Assembly: GCF_000002875.2 (NCBI RefSeq)
Contig: NC_009398.2
Span: 553,878 to 617,877 of the forward strand
Length of the DNA stretch: 64,000 bases
Source: Leishmania infantum JPCM5
Lineage: Eukaryota > Euglenozoa > Kinetoplastea > Trypanosomatida > Trypanosomatidae
Direction: 5' to 3'
Numbering within the stretch: position 1 is the first letter of the stretch; every line of letters begins with the position of its first letter. A model generated the notes under the pieces. That model was not told the origin of the DNA, made no database searches, and worked only from the letters and a program-made list of their open reading frames with translations. Position numbers and translations under genes: made by a program. Of the stretch, positions 1 through 9,878 are shown in pieces.

Positions 1-2823
1 CAGTCGAACACCGGAAAAGGTGTTCCGCCTCCGAAGCGAGGTATACCGTTGCTCTCGGGAGCGTTGTCGACCCCTTCATCCTCTTCACAGACGTTTCCAC
101 GCACATCTGTTCCCGCCGCGCTCAACAGCGGCGGCACACGCGACGACAGTGTGCTGGTGCAGCAAACACTGACCAAGTTGTCGACAAACGCAGTCACGGG
201 AGATAAAGTTCAGCGCGAGTGCGACGCCTCACCCGCCGGGCGCACCGTGCACGAGAGCCCGCTGGGCACGACAGGCGGCGCCAGCGGAGCTGGTAGCGCT
301 TCTCCTTCCACCGGCGTCGCTGGGACGGCGAGTCGCACTCTGGAAACATATGCCCTCCCTAATGCACTTGTAGTCGGCGGGGGATCCTCGAACTGCACGA
401 CACCGCACTCGCTGTCCACGACGATGGTGAGTCCACACGGCCGCTCGACCTTCGCTGCATCGATCTTGACGACGGGCACGCAGCTGACGACGGGGAACGG
501 AACCGCCAGTACGGGCGGCTCCGCTGGGCTTGGTGCCAATCACAACGGCGCATGCGCTTTCACGCCTAGCAGCCTCTCGCAAGATGGCAATGGAGGTCAG
601 TCCCGGGCGCCACGCCTGGCGAGCCATCTGTTCCTCGAGGATGGATCGATTCCAGATATTTCGTTGCCACCTGCGACTCTGCAGAGCCCGGCGGTGCCGG
701 ACGGCCAACAGCACTTTGGTTGCAGCGGCGGCGGTGGCCATGTGAGCGTCACCGCCCTCGACCAGTCGCGAACGCCGCTGTGCTCTGCCGAGCGGCGGGC
801 AAGCTTATACGACGAGAGCAGCGCACTCGCTGCTGTCTCCTTGCCCGCCGACGCGTCGCGACCGACGGCGGCAAACTTTGTGAAGGGCGAGCTGATTGGG
901 AAAGGCAGCTACGGCGCTGTGTACCGGGGGATGCAGCGCAACAACAACAGAATTATAGCAATGAAGGAGATTCGGCTGCCTGGCGTGGTGGAGCAGCAGC
1001 TGCGGCAGCCCGAAAAGCTAGCGGCTACGGCGGCGTCGCCTGCGGGTGTGTCGTCGTGTCCGGTGCTGCCGGCATCGAATTCAGTCAAGGGAGAGAGTGC
1101 ATTGGCGAAGGAGGTGGCGGCTATCAAACGTGAACTGACGCTTCTCAAGCAGCTGAACCACCCCAACATTGTCCGCTACCTGAACGACGAGGTTGTCGAC
1201 GGCACGCTGCGCATATACATGGACTACGTCTCGGGCGGCAGCGTCACGGCCGCGCTCAAGTCGTATGGCAGCTTCGAGGAGCCGCAGGCGGCCGCGCTGT
1301 GTTTTCAACTGCTGCAGGGGCTCGCCTACATGCACCGCCGTGGCATCATCCACCGGGATTTGAAGGGTGACAACTTGCTTTTGGAGACGTCGAGTCAGCT
1401 CAAAATTGCGGACCTGGGCACCGCCCGGAGCATTTGCTCGTCGACGACGATGACGACAAATATCGTCGGAACGGCGTACTTTATGGCTCCGGAAGTACTG
1501 CAGCCGAACGGCGCGGCGGCCGGGACGGCGGCGGATATCTGGTCCGTTGCCTGCTGCGTAATCGAGATGATGACAGGCAAGCCACCGCTCTCTGACCTGC
1601 CGAATCAGTTCACGGTGATGATGGCGATTGGCGGCTCGGCCACGGTGCCGCTCGACAAGTACATTCCAGCTGACAACACGTGGTCCAGTGAGGTGCTGGA
1701 CTTTGTATCGCAATGCCTGCGCGCAAACCCGGCACAGAGGCCCACGGCGGTGGAGCTGCTGCAGCACAGCTGGTTCGCAAAGTTTCTGAACGTGGTGCAC
1801 GTGCCGTCTATGTCGACGCCGGCGACGCTGAACTCCTTTCTGACCCCCCCGGCCCCGCCCATTGAGCGCCCTTTCACCTTATCACCACAGCGGCAAATGG
1901 TGTCCCCAATATGCTCGCCTAACTTGACCGCGGTGCTCACGCCAGGCTACGCCGGGCCACAGTATAGCGCCGGCCAACCGGAAAGCCGTAGCAGCAGCCG
2001 CACCAGCAGCCGCACCAGCAGGGAGCGCAAAGGAAAGCGGGACAAGCGGGTCTCGGCGCGGCGTCACACACGCTACTCGACCAGCGGCGCCACGAGCGCG
2101 ACATCGCGCCGCTCACAAGAGAGTTCTCAGGCGAGCACGCCGCAGTACAGCAGCAGCACTCGTACGCGCGACGGATCAGCGCAGAGCGCTTCCTTGCCGC
2201 GCTCACACAGCCATCCAGGGAGGCAGCAGGGCCCCACGTCGAAGCGCAGGGCCCACGCGCACACTCCGGGTCACGGACTCCTCAAGGACGACTCTCGGCA
2301 AAGCTCGAGCAGCGAGTACGCGATGCCGCACCACACGTGCACCCCCGGTAGCGGTAGCGCCGGCGCCGGCGGCGGCGGTGACGGCAGCGGGGATAACAAA
2401 ACCAAAACGGTGTTCCTCCCCGCCATCACACACAACGGAAGCGTAGCACTGTCACCGTGCGGCTACTCCCTCGACATGTTGCGTTGCAGCCGATCGCTGA
2501 AGAACAGCGGCAGCTCGCGAGAGCCGGTGAAGGCTTGCTTGCACACTACCGATGCGGAGAACAAGAGCCGAGACTTGCTGCACCTCGGCCAATGCCTAAG
2601 CGACCACCACCAGTCCTTCTCCCGCGACCTCGTCGACTCGTCTATGCAGCATGGAGGTGTCACCAAGGCCGGGGTGGAAAGCGGATTGAGCACGCGTGGT
2701 GCTGGGAGCCACAGCATGATCGACGACCTGGAAGGCATGGGCCAGCGGACGCTGCCCCCCAGCATCTCCGCACTCCCCTCGACGTCGTGCAAAAACACTC
2801 GCGCCAGCGAGGGAGCTAGTTAG
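1..2823 (+). CDS. STE11/MAPKKK-like serine/threonine protein kinase, 5'-truncated by the window
   Basis: The reading frame is open from base 1 with no in-frame ATG before about 424, so the true start probably lies upstream and this is the 3' part. An N-terminal low-complexity S/T/G-rich segment of about 290 codons precedes the kinase domain (about 880-1795). The glycine loop is LIGKGSYGAVY (892 on), the beta-3 lysine is in AMKEI, the catalytic loop is IIHRDLKGDNLL (HRD at 1351-1359), then ADLGTAR and GTAYFMAPEVL. The DFG motif reads DLG. An insert of about 35 residues separates beta-3 from helix C. GTAYFMAPE and the overall pattern fit STE-group MAPKKK enzymes, which phosphorylate MAPKKs. A tail of about 340 residues rich in S, R, Q and G follows and ends in TAG; it looks disordered and may be regulatory. 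All catalytic residues appear present. Substrates are unknown. Confidence 0.9.
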   Translation, partial: QSNTGKGVPPPKRGIPLLSGALSTPSSSSQTFPRTSVPAALNSGGTRDDSVLVQQTLTKLSTNAVTGDKVQRECDASPAGRTVHESPLGTTGGASGAGSASPSTGVAGTASRTLETYALPNALVVGGGSSNCTTPHSLSTTMVSPHGRSTFAASILTTGTQLTTGNGTASTGGSAGLGANHNGACAFTPSSLSQDGNGGQSRAPRLASHLFLEDGSIPDISLPPATLQSPAVPDGQQHFGCSGGGGHVSVTALDQSRTPLCSAERRASLYDESSALAAVSLPADASRPTAANFVKGELIGKGSYGAVYRGMQRNNNRIIAMKEIRLPGVVEQQLRQPEKLAATAASPAGVSSCPVLPASNSVKGESALAKEVAAIKRELTLLKQLNHPNIVRYLNDEVVDGTLRIYMDYVSGGSVTAALKSYGSFEEPQAAALCFQLLQGLAYMHRRGIIHRDLKGDNLLLETSSQLKIADLGTARSICSSTTMTTNIVGTAYFMAPEVLQPNGAAAGTAADIWSVACCVIEMMTGKPPLSDLPNQFTVMMAIGGSATVPLDKYIPADNTWSSEVLDFVSQCLRANPAQRPTAVELLQHSWFAKFLNVVHVPSMSTPATLNSFLTPPAPPIERPFTLSPQRQMVSPICSPNLTAVLTPGYAGPQYSAGQPESRSSSRTSSRTSRERKGKRDKRVSARRHTRYSTSGATSATSRRSQESSQASTPQYSSSTRTRDGSAQSASLPRSHSHPGRQQGPTSKRRAHAHTPGHGLLKDDSRQSSSSEYAMPHHTCTPGSGSAGAGGGGDGSGDNKTKTVFLPAITHNGSVALSPCGYSLDMLRCSRSLKNSGSSREPVKACLHTTDAENKSRDLLHLGQCLSDHHQSFSRDLVDSSMQHGGVTKAGVESGLSTRGAGSHSMIDDLEGMGQRTLPPSISALPSTSCKNTRASEGAS

Positions 2824-4076
2824 AGGACCTGTCTTGCTATGGCGCCGAATGTGTGCGTTTGTGTGTTTGTTCGTGTATGCAGTCAACGCGCTTGCTCGCT
2901 TCGGCTGCTCTCCGGGCGTCATACCATGCGGAGGTCCGTTCTTGTGCATCTGTGTATTGTGGCGAAGGCTCTCCATCGTTAGTGAGCGCATGCGTCCGGC
3001 AAACTGCCCTTTGCCCTGCGACCTCCACCTGCTTCCGCAGACGCACACACGCACATTTTCCTCTTCATCCGCTTCCCACAGCAAGCCGGTAGGGCTCTAT
3101 GGCGGACTCAAAAGTGTTTTCTTTCCTTCTCGCTCTCTTTACGGGGGTTCGTTGGCGCCCTTCTCGTGTTGTTGTACAGTTTTTTCTCCCGGCGGCCAGA
3201 GCCGAGGAGGCGCACCGGCATTGGGCGCCAGCGCTGATGCTCGTGCATCGAATACACCCCGCGATGCGCCCTGCCCCCTTGTTGCTGCTGTTCTGCTGCC
3301 ACGCTGTCACTGGAACTCCCCGCTCGGGTGGCCCTTCCATTTCATAGCTGGCGTGCTGGGATCGGTCCCACCCCATCGAGTTGCCGCTCGCATCTCCATC
3401 ATGTGAGACGGGAAAGCCGGAGGGATGGATGGCCGCGCAGTCCCGTGCGTGCGCACCAGAGGTACACATGCAGCCCCTACACACCACCTCGAGGAAATAA
3501 GGCTCGGGGCAAACGGCGCGATCGCACACACTCGTCATGTCGGATGAATGCGGCTGTACGTATGCTACGGGTGGCAAGGCCGATCCTCTACACTGACCCT
3601 CTCCTCCCCTCGCCTCTTCTCACCCACGCTGGCGAGGCAGAGGAAGTATTGAGGTGCTGTGTGTGTGTTAAAGTGCTGTTCTTGGCTGTGTGCCTCTTGT
3701 CCATCGTTTTATTGCCCCCCTCGCACGTCTGCCGTGGCTTGGCGTCTGCGCCTCTCAGGCGTGCAACAGGCGAAGAGCGTACGATATTGTCCGCTTCTCC
3801 CTGTTGTGCGCGCGTCTCTCCCGTCACCTACCTTTGTGGGGTGTGGGTGTCTGTCTGCTCGCACCCGAACGGTGTGGGCCGGCGCGCATGTCGTCTCCTT
3901 CCACTCCGCTATGTGTCTCTGTATGCGTATCTGCTCGTCTGCCTCCGTCAACGCCTCACGTAATCTCCTACTTGCTGCTGCCGTCACGCCCGCCCTCTTT
4001 CTTCTCCCTTAAGCGAGGAAGGGCGGCGTCGTCCGCTTCGGGCGCTCTTATTGCGGCTACTGCTTCTCCTCTGCCC
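2824..4076. other. Intergenic/UTR, no gene seen
   Basis: Spacer after the kinase stop, presumably its 3' UTR. It is rich in pyrimidine runs and T/G stretches. Short open frames occur on both strands but none shows a recognisable domain or coding-like composition. It ends at the first interspersed repeat copy. Confidence 0.6.
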
Positions 4077-4678
4077 GATGACGACGCAGTGTGAGGGGGA
4101 AGGGGCGCACCTCGGTGCGTGGCATCCAGGGCCCACTCCCCACGCTGTGCGAGAGCAGGCCAGGCAGCCCCCGCGGCCCTTTTTGCCCCTGCCAATGCCG
4201 AGCCGCCGCTTCTGGTGGTGGCAGGGTGAGGCGCCTACAGCGTAGGGTGCGGTGAGAGCGACTCACCGCTGCCGATGTCGGCGGTGAGGTCCTGGATGGC
4301 GCCGCGTCGGAGCGGCCTGTCACGGTGGGCACGCTTGTGCCATCCATGTGGCGGGCAGAGTGCCGGCGTGACGGGAACGCATCTCACCGGGCCCCCCACA
4401 CGGCCCACTGGTGGTGGGGCGCCTGGGCCACCCCGACGAGGATGCACCACGTGGCGATCGCCACAATGGGGTGGCGGGGTGGGGGGAGCGGCTGTGAGGA
4501 GACGTGCGAGGCGTGTGGTGCGTAGAAGGTGACGCAGGGGCCGTGCTCAGGTGACCGAGTCGGCGCGCTGCTGGAGCACGTGCCCCCCCCTCGCTGCTTC
4601 GCACCACGCGATGGGGGCCTGTGACGGTGCGGGGGGAGGGGGAGGGAGGCCGAGCAGAGTCTGAGCGCGCGCTGCATG
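4077..4678 (+). repeat. Interspersed ~600-bp repeat, copy A (probable SIDER-type retroposon)
   Basis: The block begins GATGACGACGCAGTGTGAGG and ends GAGCGCGCGCTGCATG. It recurs almost unchanged at 7251-7849 and 35731-36332 and inverted at 11469-12069. Size, GC-richness, position in presumed 3' UTRs and lack of a conserved protein suit the SIDER family of degenerate trypanosomatid retroposons (short remnants of ingi-like elements known to sit in 3' UTRs and affect mRNA stability). No terminal poly-A and no clear target-site duplication is visible, so the family name is an inference. It holds the 14-bp palindrome GTGGCGATCGCCAC. Confidence 0.75.
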
Positions 4679-4889
4679 GCCGCCATAGCTCTCGTTGAAG
4701 TCATCTACTTGGCTGCATCTTTTTTTTAGTCGTCAGATACCGCAGCACTCTGTTCACCGTCGCCGGCAGGTACACACGCGTTTCGTTCCCTCTTGCCCTG
4801 TGGTGATGCGGTGCCGGTGATGCCGTAGCAGGGCCCTTCGCTGTTCATGTGCTGATTATTTATATATTTGTAACCACGCACACACCCAC

Positions 4890-4909
4890 ACACATATATA
4901 TATATGTGT
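4890..4909. repeat. 20-bp perfect AT-rich palindrome
   Basis: ACACATATATATATATGTGT equals its own reverse complement. Similar (TA)n cores lie at 17896-17912, 25113-25129 and 30889-30906, always in spacers. Probably simple-sequence expansion; a hairpin in RNA or DNA is possible. Confidence 0.7.
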
Positions 4910-5480
4910 AGATATACATATGTGGAGAGGATGATGTGGAGCGAAGGGCGGCAGCGATCGTAGCGATGGTGATGGGTGGTTTGCTGCCACCCGCTCCCTC
5001 TGCACTTCTTTTTCTGTGGTGTGTATGTGTATGTGCGTGTGTATCGGTTGTTCCTCTGTCTTGTGTGCTGTTTCACCATCGTATCGGTGTCTCTTGCTGT
5101 CTGTGGGTGGCTTGCGTTCTTGTCGCCTCTGTTGTTGTGCCGTGCCACGTTGTGCGAGCACGATAGCCAGTGCGCAAGAGCGAGAGAATGCTTTAGGGAA
5201 AGAGTGCCGCCACGTTAGCAACAGCAAAAAGAGAACCCACATGTGACGCGCGTGTCTGTGTGCCAACACTTACAGCTACGCTGACGAGACGACATGGCCG
5301 CGCTGTCTGGCACGCTGTCATCTCCTTTGGGGTCTGTATTCACGGTCTTCTAGTCAACGCAGGCGCCAGAGGGCGAAGAGAGCGGATGTGCTAGTGCTTG
5401 GCATAGACCAGGGCCCTATTGCCGTCTCTCTCGGTCTTGTTTTCACCTGCCTCGTGGGCGGCCTCGCCGGGTCGTCGCCG

Positions 5481-5500
5481 TTGCCCCTCCTCCCTCTCAG
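5481..5500 (+). promoter_or_regulatory. Candidate trans-splice acceptor for the UHM-like gene
   Basis: Pyrimidine-rich run ending in CTCAG (AG at 5499-5500), about 190 nt before the chosen ATG. Trypanosomatid spliced-leader addition uses the first AG after such a tract. Other tracts nearby could serve. Confidence 0.4.
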
Positions 5501-5693
5501 CCTTAGCTCTCTTCCACCTGCTGCTGGATCATCTCTCCACTGCCTGACGGCCTTCCCACCTCACCCGTGCCTCTGCTCGCCTGCCTTCCCGCGCATACTA
5601 AGAGCCATATAAACGCAGCACTCCGGCATCGTTCACTTGGATGCACGCACCCACACCGGCGGTTATTCAATTCCTGCTTCCCTCTGTAGTTTA

Positions 5694-6767
5694 ATGTACA
5701 ATCCGGCGCTACCGAACCACTACCGCGACGTCGTCTTTGCCGCTTATGTCCGCCGGCGCCAACGTGAGGAGGCGGCGGCGGCGCAGCAGCAGCGGCAGCC
5801 GAACGCGCTCGCCTCGGCGCTCTCTGCGTCGTCGCTCGCCGCACCGTCCATGGCATCCGTGAATGCGCCACTGCTGGGCCTCTCGGCAGAGGAGCTTCAC
5901 CAGCACCGCATTAAGGAGAGTGCGGCCCTCGGCATCCAGCGGGCGGTGATGATGGAGAAGGAGGCCCTCGAGGTGGAGCACAAGCAGCGCCGGCTCGAGG
6001 GACGCGATGCCCGATCTCGCATCAGCAGTCGCCTCGACAAGCTCAAAGCGCTGGCGGCGAAGTCAAAGGCGGCGACAGGTGTGTCGGCCTCCGTTGACGC
6101 TGGTGGCGCTGTTTTGCAACCAGACGACCCGTCATCGCCAACGTCGTCGCCGTTCGACGCCGAAGCAGCACCGTCCGCTCCGCTCATGTTCCAGCGCTCC
6201 TCCCTTGCGGCGGGCGGGTATGTCATGACCGCGGCCGACCCATCCCTCCCGGGCATGCTGCTGCGCACCAACACACGGTCTGCCGTTCAAGGAAAGCCAA
6301 GCTCCACGCTCCTCCTGCGCTTCCTTCACGATAGCCCCGTGCTGGGGTGGAACAAAGCCGCCATCGCAGAGGCCTCTACCTTTTCCTCGGCGGAGTCGTC
6401 CTTGTGCGTGCCGGTGTTGACGCAGGTGCAACAGCTATGTCGCCGGTTTGGATTTGTGCGCAGCATGGCCGCACGTGTCTATGCCGAGGATGTCGTCACC
6501 GCAGCACTCGCACGCGCACGTTCACAGACCAGCGTGGAGACCCAAGTGCCGTCTGCCGAGGAGGTGCGGCGGGAGCAGTTGCGCGTGTGGGTGCGCTTCG
6601 ACAGCGTCACGGAGGCCTTCAAGGCAGCTGAGAGTCTCGCGAAGGAGGTGCCGCCTGCCACACCCGCTGGCCCACCTGTGTTCGCGGTGGCTTTCTACCC
6701 GACTGGCCTCTACGACTCGGACGCGCTGGAGCTGCGTGAGGAGGACCTGCTGGCCCCGGCTGCGTGA
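5694..6767 (+). CDS. Coiled-coil protein with C-terminal UHM/RRM-like domain (putative splicing-factor-like)
   Basis: A 357-residue protein counted from the first in-frame ATG (MYNPALPNHYRDVVFAAYV); the frame stays open upstream without an ATG. Residues about 75-130 are charged and helical (EKEALEVEHKQRR), probably a coiled coil. The last ~115 residues read like a variant RRM: helix VLTQVQQLCRRFGFV, strand QLRVWVRFDSVTEAFKAAES, then PPVFAVAFYPTGLYDSDALE. The ending resembles the U2AF-homology motif of SPF45/U2AF65, where an R-x-F-like loop is followed by a strand and an FY...F...DL tail. UHMs bind tryptophan-containing peptides of splicing factors, so a role in trans- or cis-splicing is a reasonable but unproven inference. 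No G-patch is visible. It lies between direct repeat copies A and B. Confidence 0.8.
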   Translation: MYNPALPNHYRDVVFAAYVRRRQREEAAAAQQQRQPNALASALSASSLAAPSMASVNAPLLGLSAEELHQHRIKESAALGIQRAVMMEKEALEVEHKQRRLEGRDARSRISSRLDKLKALAAKSKAATGVSASVDAGGAVLQPDDPSSPTSSPFDAEAAPSAPLMFQRSSLAAGGYVMTAADPSLPGMLLRTNTRSAVQGKPSSTLLLRFLHDSPVLGWNKAAIAEASTFSSAESSLCVPVLTQVQQLCRRFGFVRSMAARVYAEDVVTAALARARSQTSVETQVPSAEEVRREQLRVWVRFDSVTEAFKAAESLAKEVPPATPAGPPVFAVAFYPTGLYDSDALELREEDLLAPAA

Positions 6768-7250
6768 AGAGAAGGAGAATAGAGCGGCAAAGGAGAGAGA
6801 TGCTGTGCGCAGAGAAAGAGGGAAGTGTGTGCTTGTGTCGTCTTCTCATCTTCCACCGCTTCCTTGCGCAACCCGCTCCCGTCTTGATAGTTACAGAACA
6901 CGTGGCTCTCGCTCCTACTCTGCTATGCCGTACCTTTCATCGCGCTTTATCGCCTCCCTCTCGCGCAGAGACCTACGCACCCTCTCTTGCTCCGGCGGCT
7001 TCATGAACCCTCGCCTGTCCGTCCGTGAGCTGCACCTCCACACCAACCAGCGAAGACGAGAAGGGATGGTACACTGCTACCCGGGTGCCATACGCTTTTG
7101 TCCTACCTTTGCATTACCTTACCTTCTGCACGATCGTTGACCTCGCGATCGACACCACTGGCGCTGACACCATCGACCACTGCCAACCGATCGTGTGCGT
7201 GCGCTTCGCCATGCGTTCTTTGCTCACCCTTGCTATTCTGATGCCCCCGG
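6768..7250. other. Short intergenic segment, no gene seen
   Basis: Presumed 3' UTR of the UHM-like gene before repeat copy B. Mixed C/T-rich sequence with no supported coding region. Confidence 0.55.
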
Positions 7251-7849
7251 TGACGACGCAGTGTGAGGGGGAAGGGGCGCACCTCGGTGCGTGGCATCCA
7301 GGGCCCACTCCCCACGCTGTGCGAGAGCAGGCCAGGCAGCCCCCGCGGCCCTTTTTGCCCCTGCCAATGCCGAGCCGCCGCTTCTGGTGGTGGCAGGGTG
7401 AGGCGCCTACAGCGTAGGGTGCGGTGAGAGCGACTCACCGCTGCCGATGTCGGCGGTGAGGTCCTGGATGGCGCCGCGTCGGAGCGGCCTGTCACGGTGG
7501 GCACGCTTGTGCCATCCATGTGGCGGGCAGAGTGCCGGCGTGACGGGAACGCATCTCACCGGGCCCCCCACACGGCCCACTGGTGGTGGGGCGCCTGGGC
7601 CACCCCGACGAGGATGCACCACGTGGCGATCGCCACAATGGGGTGGCGGGGTGGGGGGAGCGGCTGTGAGGAGACGTGCGAGGCGTGTGGTGTGTAGAAG
7701 GTGACGCAGGGGCCGTGCTCAGGTGACCGAGTCGGCGCGCTGCTGGAGCACGTGCCCCCCCTCGCTGCTTCGCACCACGCGATGGGGGCCTGTGACGGTG
7801 CGGGGGGAGGGGGAGGGAGGCCGAGCAGAGTCTGAGCGCGCGCTGCATG
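7251..7849 (+). repeat. Interspersed ~600-bp repeat, copy B (probable SIDER-type)
   Basis: Almost identical to copies A and D across its whole length. Differences seen by eye are a few substitutions (GTGTGGTGTG for GTGTGGTGCG) and homopolymer length changes in the C run. It sits in the spacer upstream of SHMT and faces copy C (inverted) on the other side of that gene. Confidence 0.75.
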
Positions 7850-8480
7850 GTCGCCACGCTACACGTAAAAATAAATGCGGGAATGCGTAACACAAAATCT
7901 ACTCGGATTGCCGGAGTTGACCGATGCTGTGGACCGCACACACGCACGCGCCCCGCGCACGCACTCGGCGCCATCGCCGACCCCTCCCTCCCGCTGCCTG
8001 ATCCACTGCTATGCACGTCTTCGGCTCTTTCTACCCTCATGTCTTTTGTTCGGTGTCTTTGTGGTTGCTGGGATGGTGATTGTGGAACACGTTCACGCAC
8101 ATACACACGTACGTGTGGGTATGTGCACATGGGTATAAACTCGGGCCTGTCGTGATTTGATCGCTTTATAGATATCTGGCATCGCTGTGTCCCATCTTCG
8201 TCTCCTCGTCGCTTACACCCAGGTAGAGTTACAGGCACGCGCCCGAACACGCAGACCGGCGCCCCCGAGTCTCCAGCGGTCTCTAAGTCTCCCGTTGTCT
8301 CTCCGTCTGCCTCTTGTCTTACCGCCTTGCAGCCAAACCACCTCCTCTTTGTCCCTCGTGGGCTCCTCACCGCTGGTATCGCCTCCTGCTCGTGTGTGTT
8401 CTTCGTCCCGCTTCTCTACGTGAACGATCGACTCGAGGGCCTCGCCACCCCCCCCAACCTTTTCGCATCACCTATCCGAG
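7850..8480. other. Leader region of SHMT
   Basis: No gene. It contains (CA/GT)-rich stretches around 8085-8130 and a strong pyrimidine tract at 8281-8330. Confidence 0.55.
8281..8332 (+). promoter_or_regulatory. Candidate trans-splice acceptor for SHMT
   Basis: About 50 nt of mostly C/T ending CCGCCTTGCAG, with AG at 8331-8332, 148 nt before the ATG. This is the textbook trypanosomatid arrangement. Confidence 0.5.
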
Positions 8481-9878
8481 ATGGCGTCGCTCATCCCCAC
8501 TCTGGCTGAGCAGGACCCGGAGCTGGCGAACATGATCGAACTTGAGATGAGCCGTCAGTTCCGCGGTTTGGAGATGATCGCCTCGGAGAACCTGACGTCC
8601 AAGGCGGTGCTGGAGTGCCTCGGTTCTGCCCTGACGAACAAGTACGCTGAGGGCGAGCCTGGCAACCGCTACTATGGCGGTACTGTGTTCGTTGACATGG
8701 TCGAAAACCTCGCCAAGAAGCGTGCCCTGGCCGCCTTCGGCCTCGACCCCGGAGAGTGGGGGGTCAATGTGCAGCCCTACAGTGGGTCACCGGCAAACTT
8801 CGCCGTCTACACTGCGCTGCTGGAGCCGCACAGCCGCATCATGGGCCTTGACCTGCCCAGCGGCGGCCACCTCACACATGGCTTCTACACGCCAAAGAAG
8901 AAGGTGAGCGCGACGTCTATCTACTTTGAGTCCTTTCCATACCATGTCAAGGAGGACGGCCTGATCGACTACGACGCTCTCGAGTCCGTCGCGCTGGTGT
9001 TCCGACCTAAGATGATCATCACCGGTGCCTCAGCCTACGCGCGTGACTTCGACTACGAGCGGTTCCGTCACATCTGCGACGAGGTGGGCAGTCTTCTGTT
9101 CATGGACATGGCCCACACGGCCGGTTTAATTGCCGGTGGCGTGCTCAAGTCGCCGTTCGGGTATGCAGACGTGGTGACGACGACGACTCACAAGTCCCTG
9201 CGCGGGCCGCGTGCTGGCATGATCTTCTATCGCAAAAAAGATCGCCAGGGCAAGCCTACGGACCACGAGAGCCGCATCAATCAGGCAGTCTTCCCTGGCT
9301 GCCAGGGCGGTCCGCACGAGCACCAAATCGCCGCTATCGCCACACAGATGCGGGAGGTGTGCAGCCCGGAGTGGAAAGCATACGCCATGCAAGTGCAGAG
9401 CAACGCCCGCGCATTGGCAGCCGCGCTAAGCTCCAAGGGCCACGTGTTCGTTTCCGGTGGCACGGACAACCACCTGCTGCTGTGGAACGTGCGGGTGCAC
9501 GGCCTGACCGGTAGCAAGGTGGAGAAGCTACTCGACGCCGTCTCCATCTCCGTCAACAAGAACACTATCCCTGGCGACAAGAGTGCCATGACGCCGGGCG
9601 GCATTCGCGTTGGCACTCTGGCGCTGACCTCTCGCGGCATGGTGGAAGCAGACATGAGCACCGTCGCCGAGTTCCTCGACCGCGCCATTGTGCTGGCCAA
9701 GCAAATCCAGGCAGCGATGAACGCGATGAAGCTGAGTGACTTTGTCGCGGCGCTGCAGACGCACGCGGGCGTGGCCGCCCTCCGCAAGGATGTGGAGGCG
9801 TTCGCGACGACCTTTGCGATGCCCTCCTTTGATGTGGAGCGTATCAAGTACAAGGACAGTCTGCCCGAAGAGCGTTGA
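8481..9878 (+). CDS. SHMT: Serine hydroxymethyltransferase, short (probably cytosolic) form
   Basis: A PLP enzyme that converts serine and tetrahydrofolate to glycine and 5,10-methylene-THF, feeding thymidylate and methionine synthesis. The protein has 465 residues. Family motifs are MIASENLTS near the N-terminus, [15 protein letters not shown], the PLP-anchor stretch [14 protein letters not shown] (Schiff-base lysine K238 by my count) and [11 protein letters not shown]. Length and collinearity match eukaryotic SHMTs without gaps. The N-terminus ([15 protein letters not shown]) aligns directly with the fold and has no basic presequence, so I infer the cytosolic isoform; Leishmania also has a longer, mitochondrial one elsewhere. 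The ATG follows a clear splice tract by about 150 nt. The gene is flanked by an inverted pair of the 600-bp repeat. Confidence 0.97.
   Translation: MASLIPTLAEQDPELANMIELEMSRQFRGLEMIASENLTSKAVLECLGSALTNKYAEGEPGNRYYGGTVFVDMVENLAKKRALAAFGLDPGEWGVNVQPYSGSPANFAVYTALLEPHSRIMGLDLPSGGHLTHGFYTPKKKVSATSIYFESFPYHVKEDGLIDYDALESVALVFRPKMIITGASAYARDFDYERFRHICDEVGSLLFMDMAHTAGLIAGGVLKSPFGYADVVTTTTHKSLRGPRAGMIFYRKKDRQGKPTDHESRINQAVFPGCQGGPHEHQIAAIATQMREVCSPEWKAYAMQVQSNARALAAALSSKGHVFVSGGTDNHLLLWNVRVHGLTGSKVEKLLDAVSISVNKNTIPGDKSAMTPGGIRVGTLALTSRGMVEADMSTVAEFLDRAIVLAKQIQAAMNAMKLSDFVAALQTHAGVAALRKDVEAFATTFAMPSFDVERIKYKDSLPEER

Larger units (their letters stand above)
4679..5693. other. Intergenic/5' leader region of the UHM-like gene
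   Basis: No gene seen. It carries a T-run just after the repeat, an AT-rich palindrome (4890-4909), T/G-rich stretches and a pyrimidine tract near 5481-5498 followed by AG. Confidence 0.55.

Noticed and set aside
1081..1800. Minus-strand open frame opposite the kinase domain
   Set aside because: Shadow of a well-conserved kinase domain on the plus strand; its R/H/A-rich translation is typical of antisense GC-rich frames.
7492..8370. Minus-strand open frame of 292 codons across repeat copy B
   Set aside because: It arises because the GC-rich repeat lacks stops in that frame; its translation is low-complexity and changes outside the repeat. Equivalent frames in the other copies differ in their ends.
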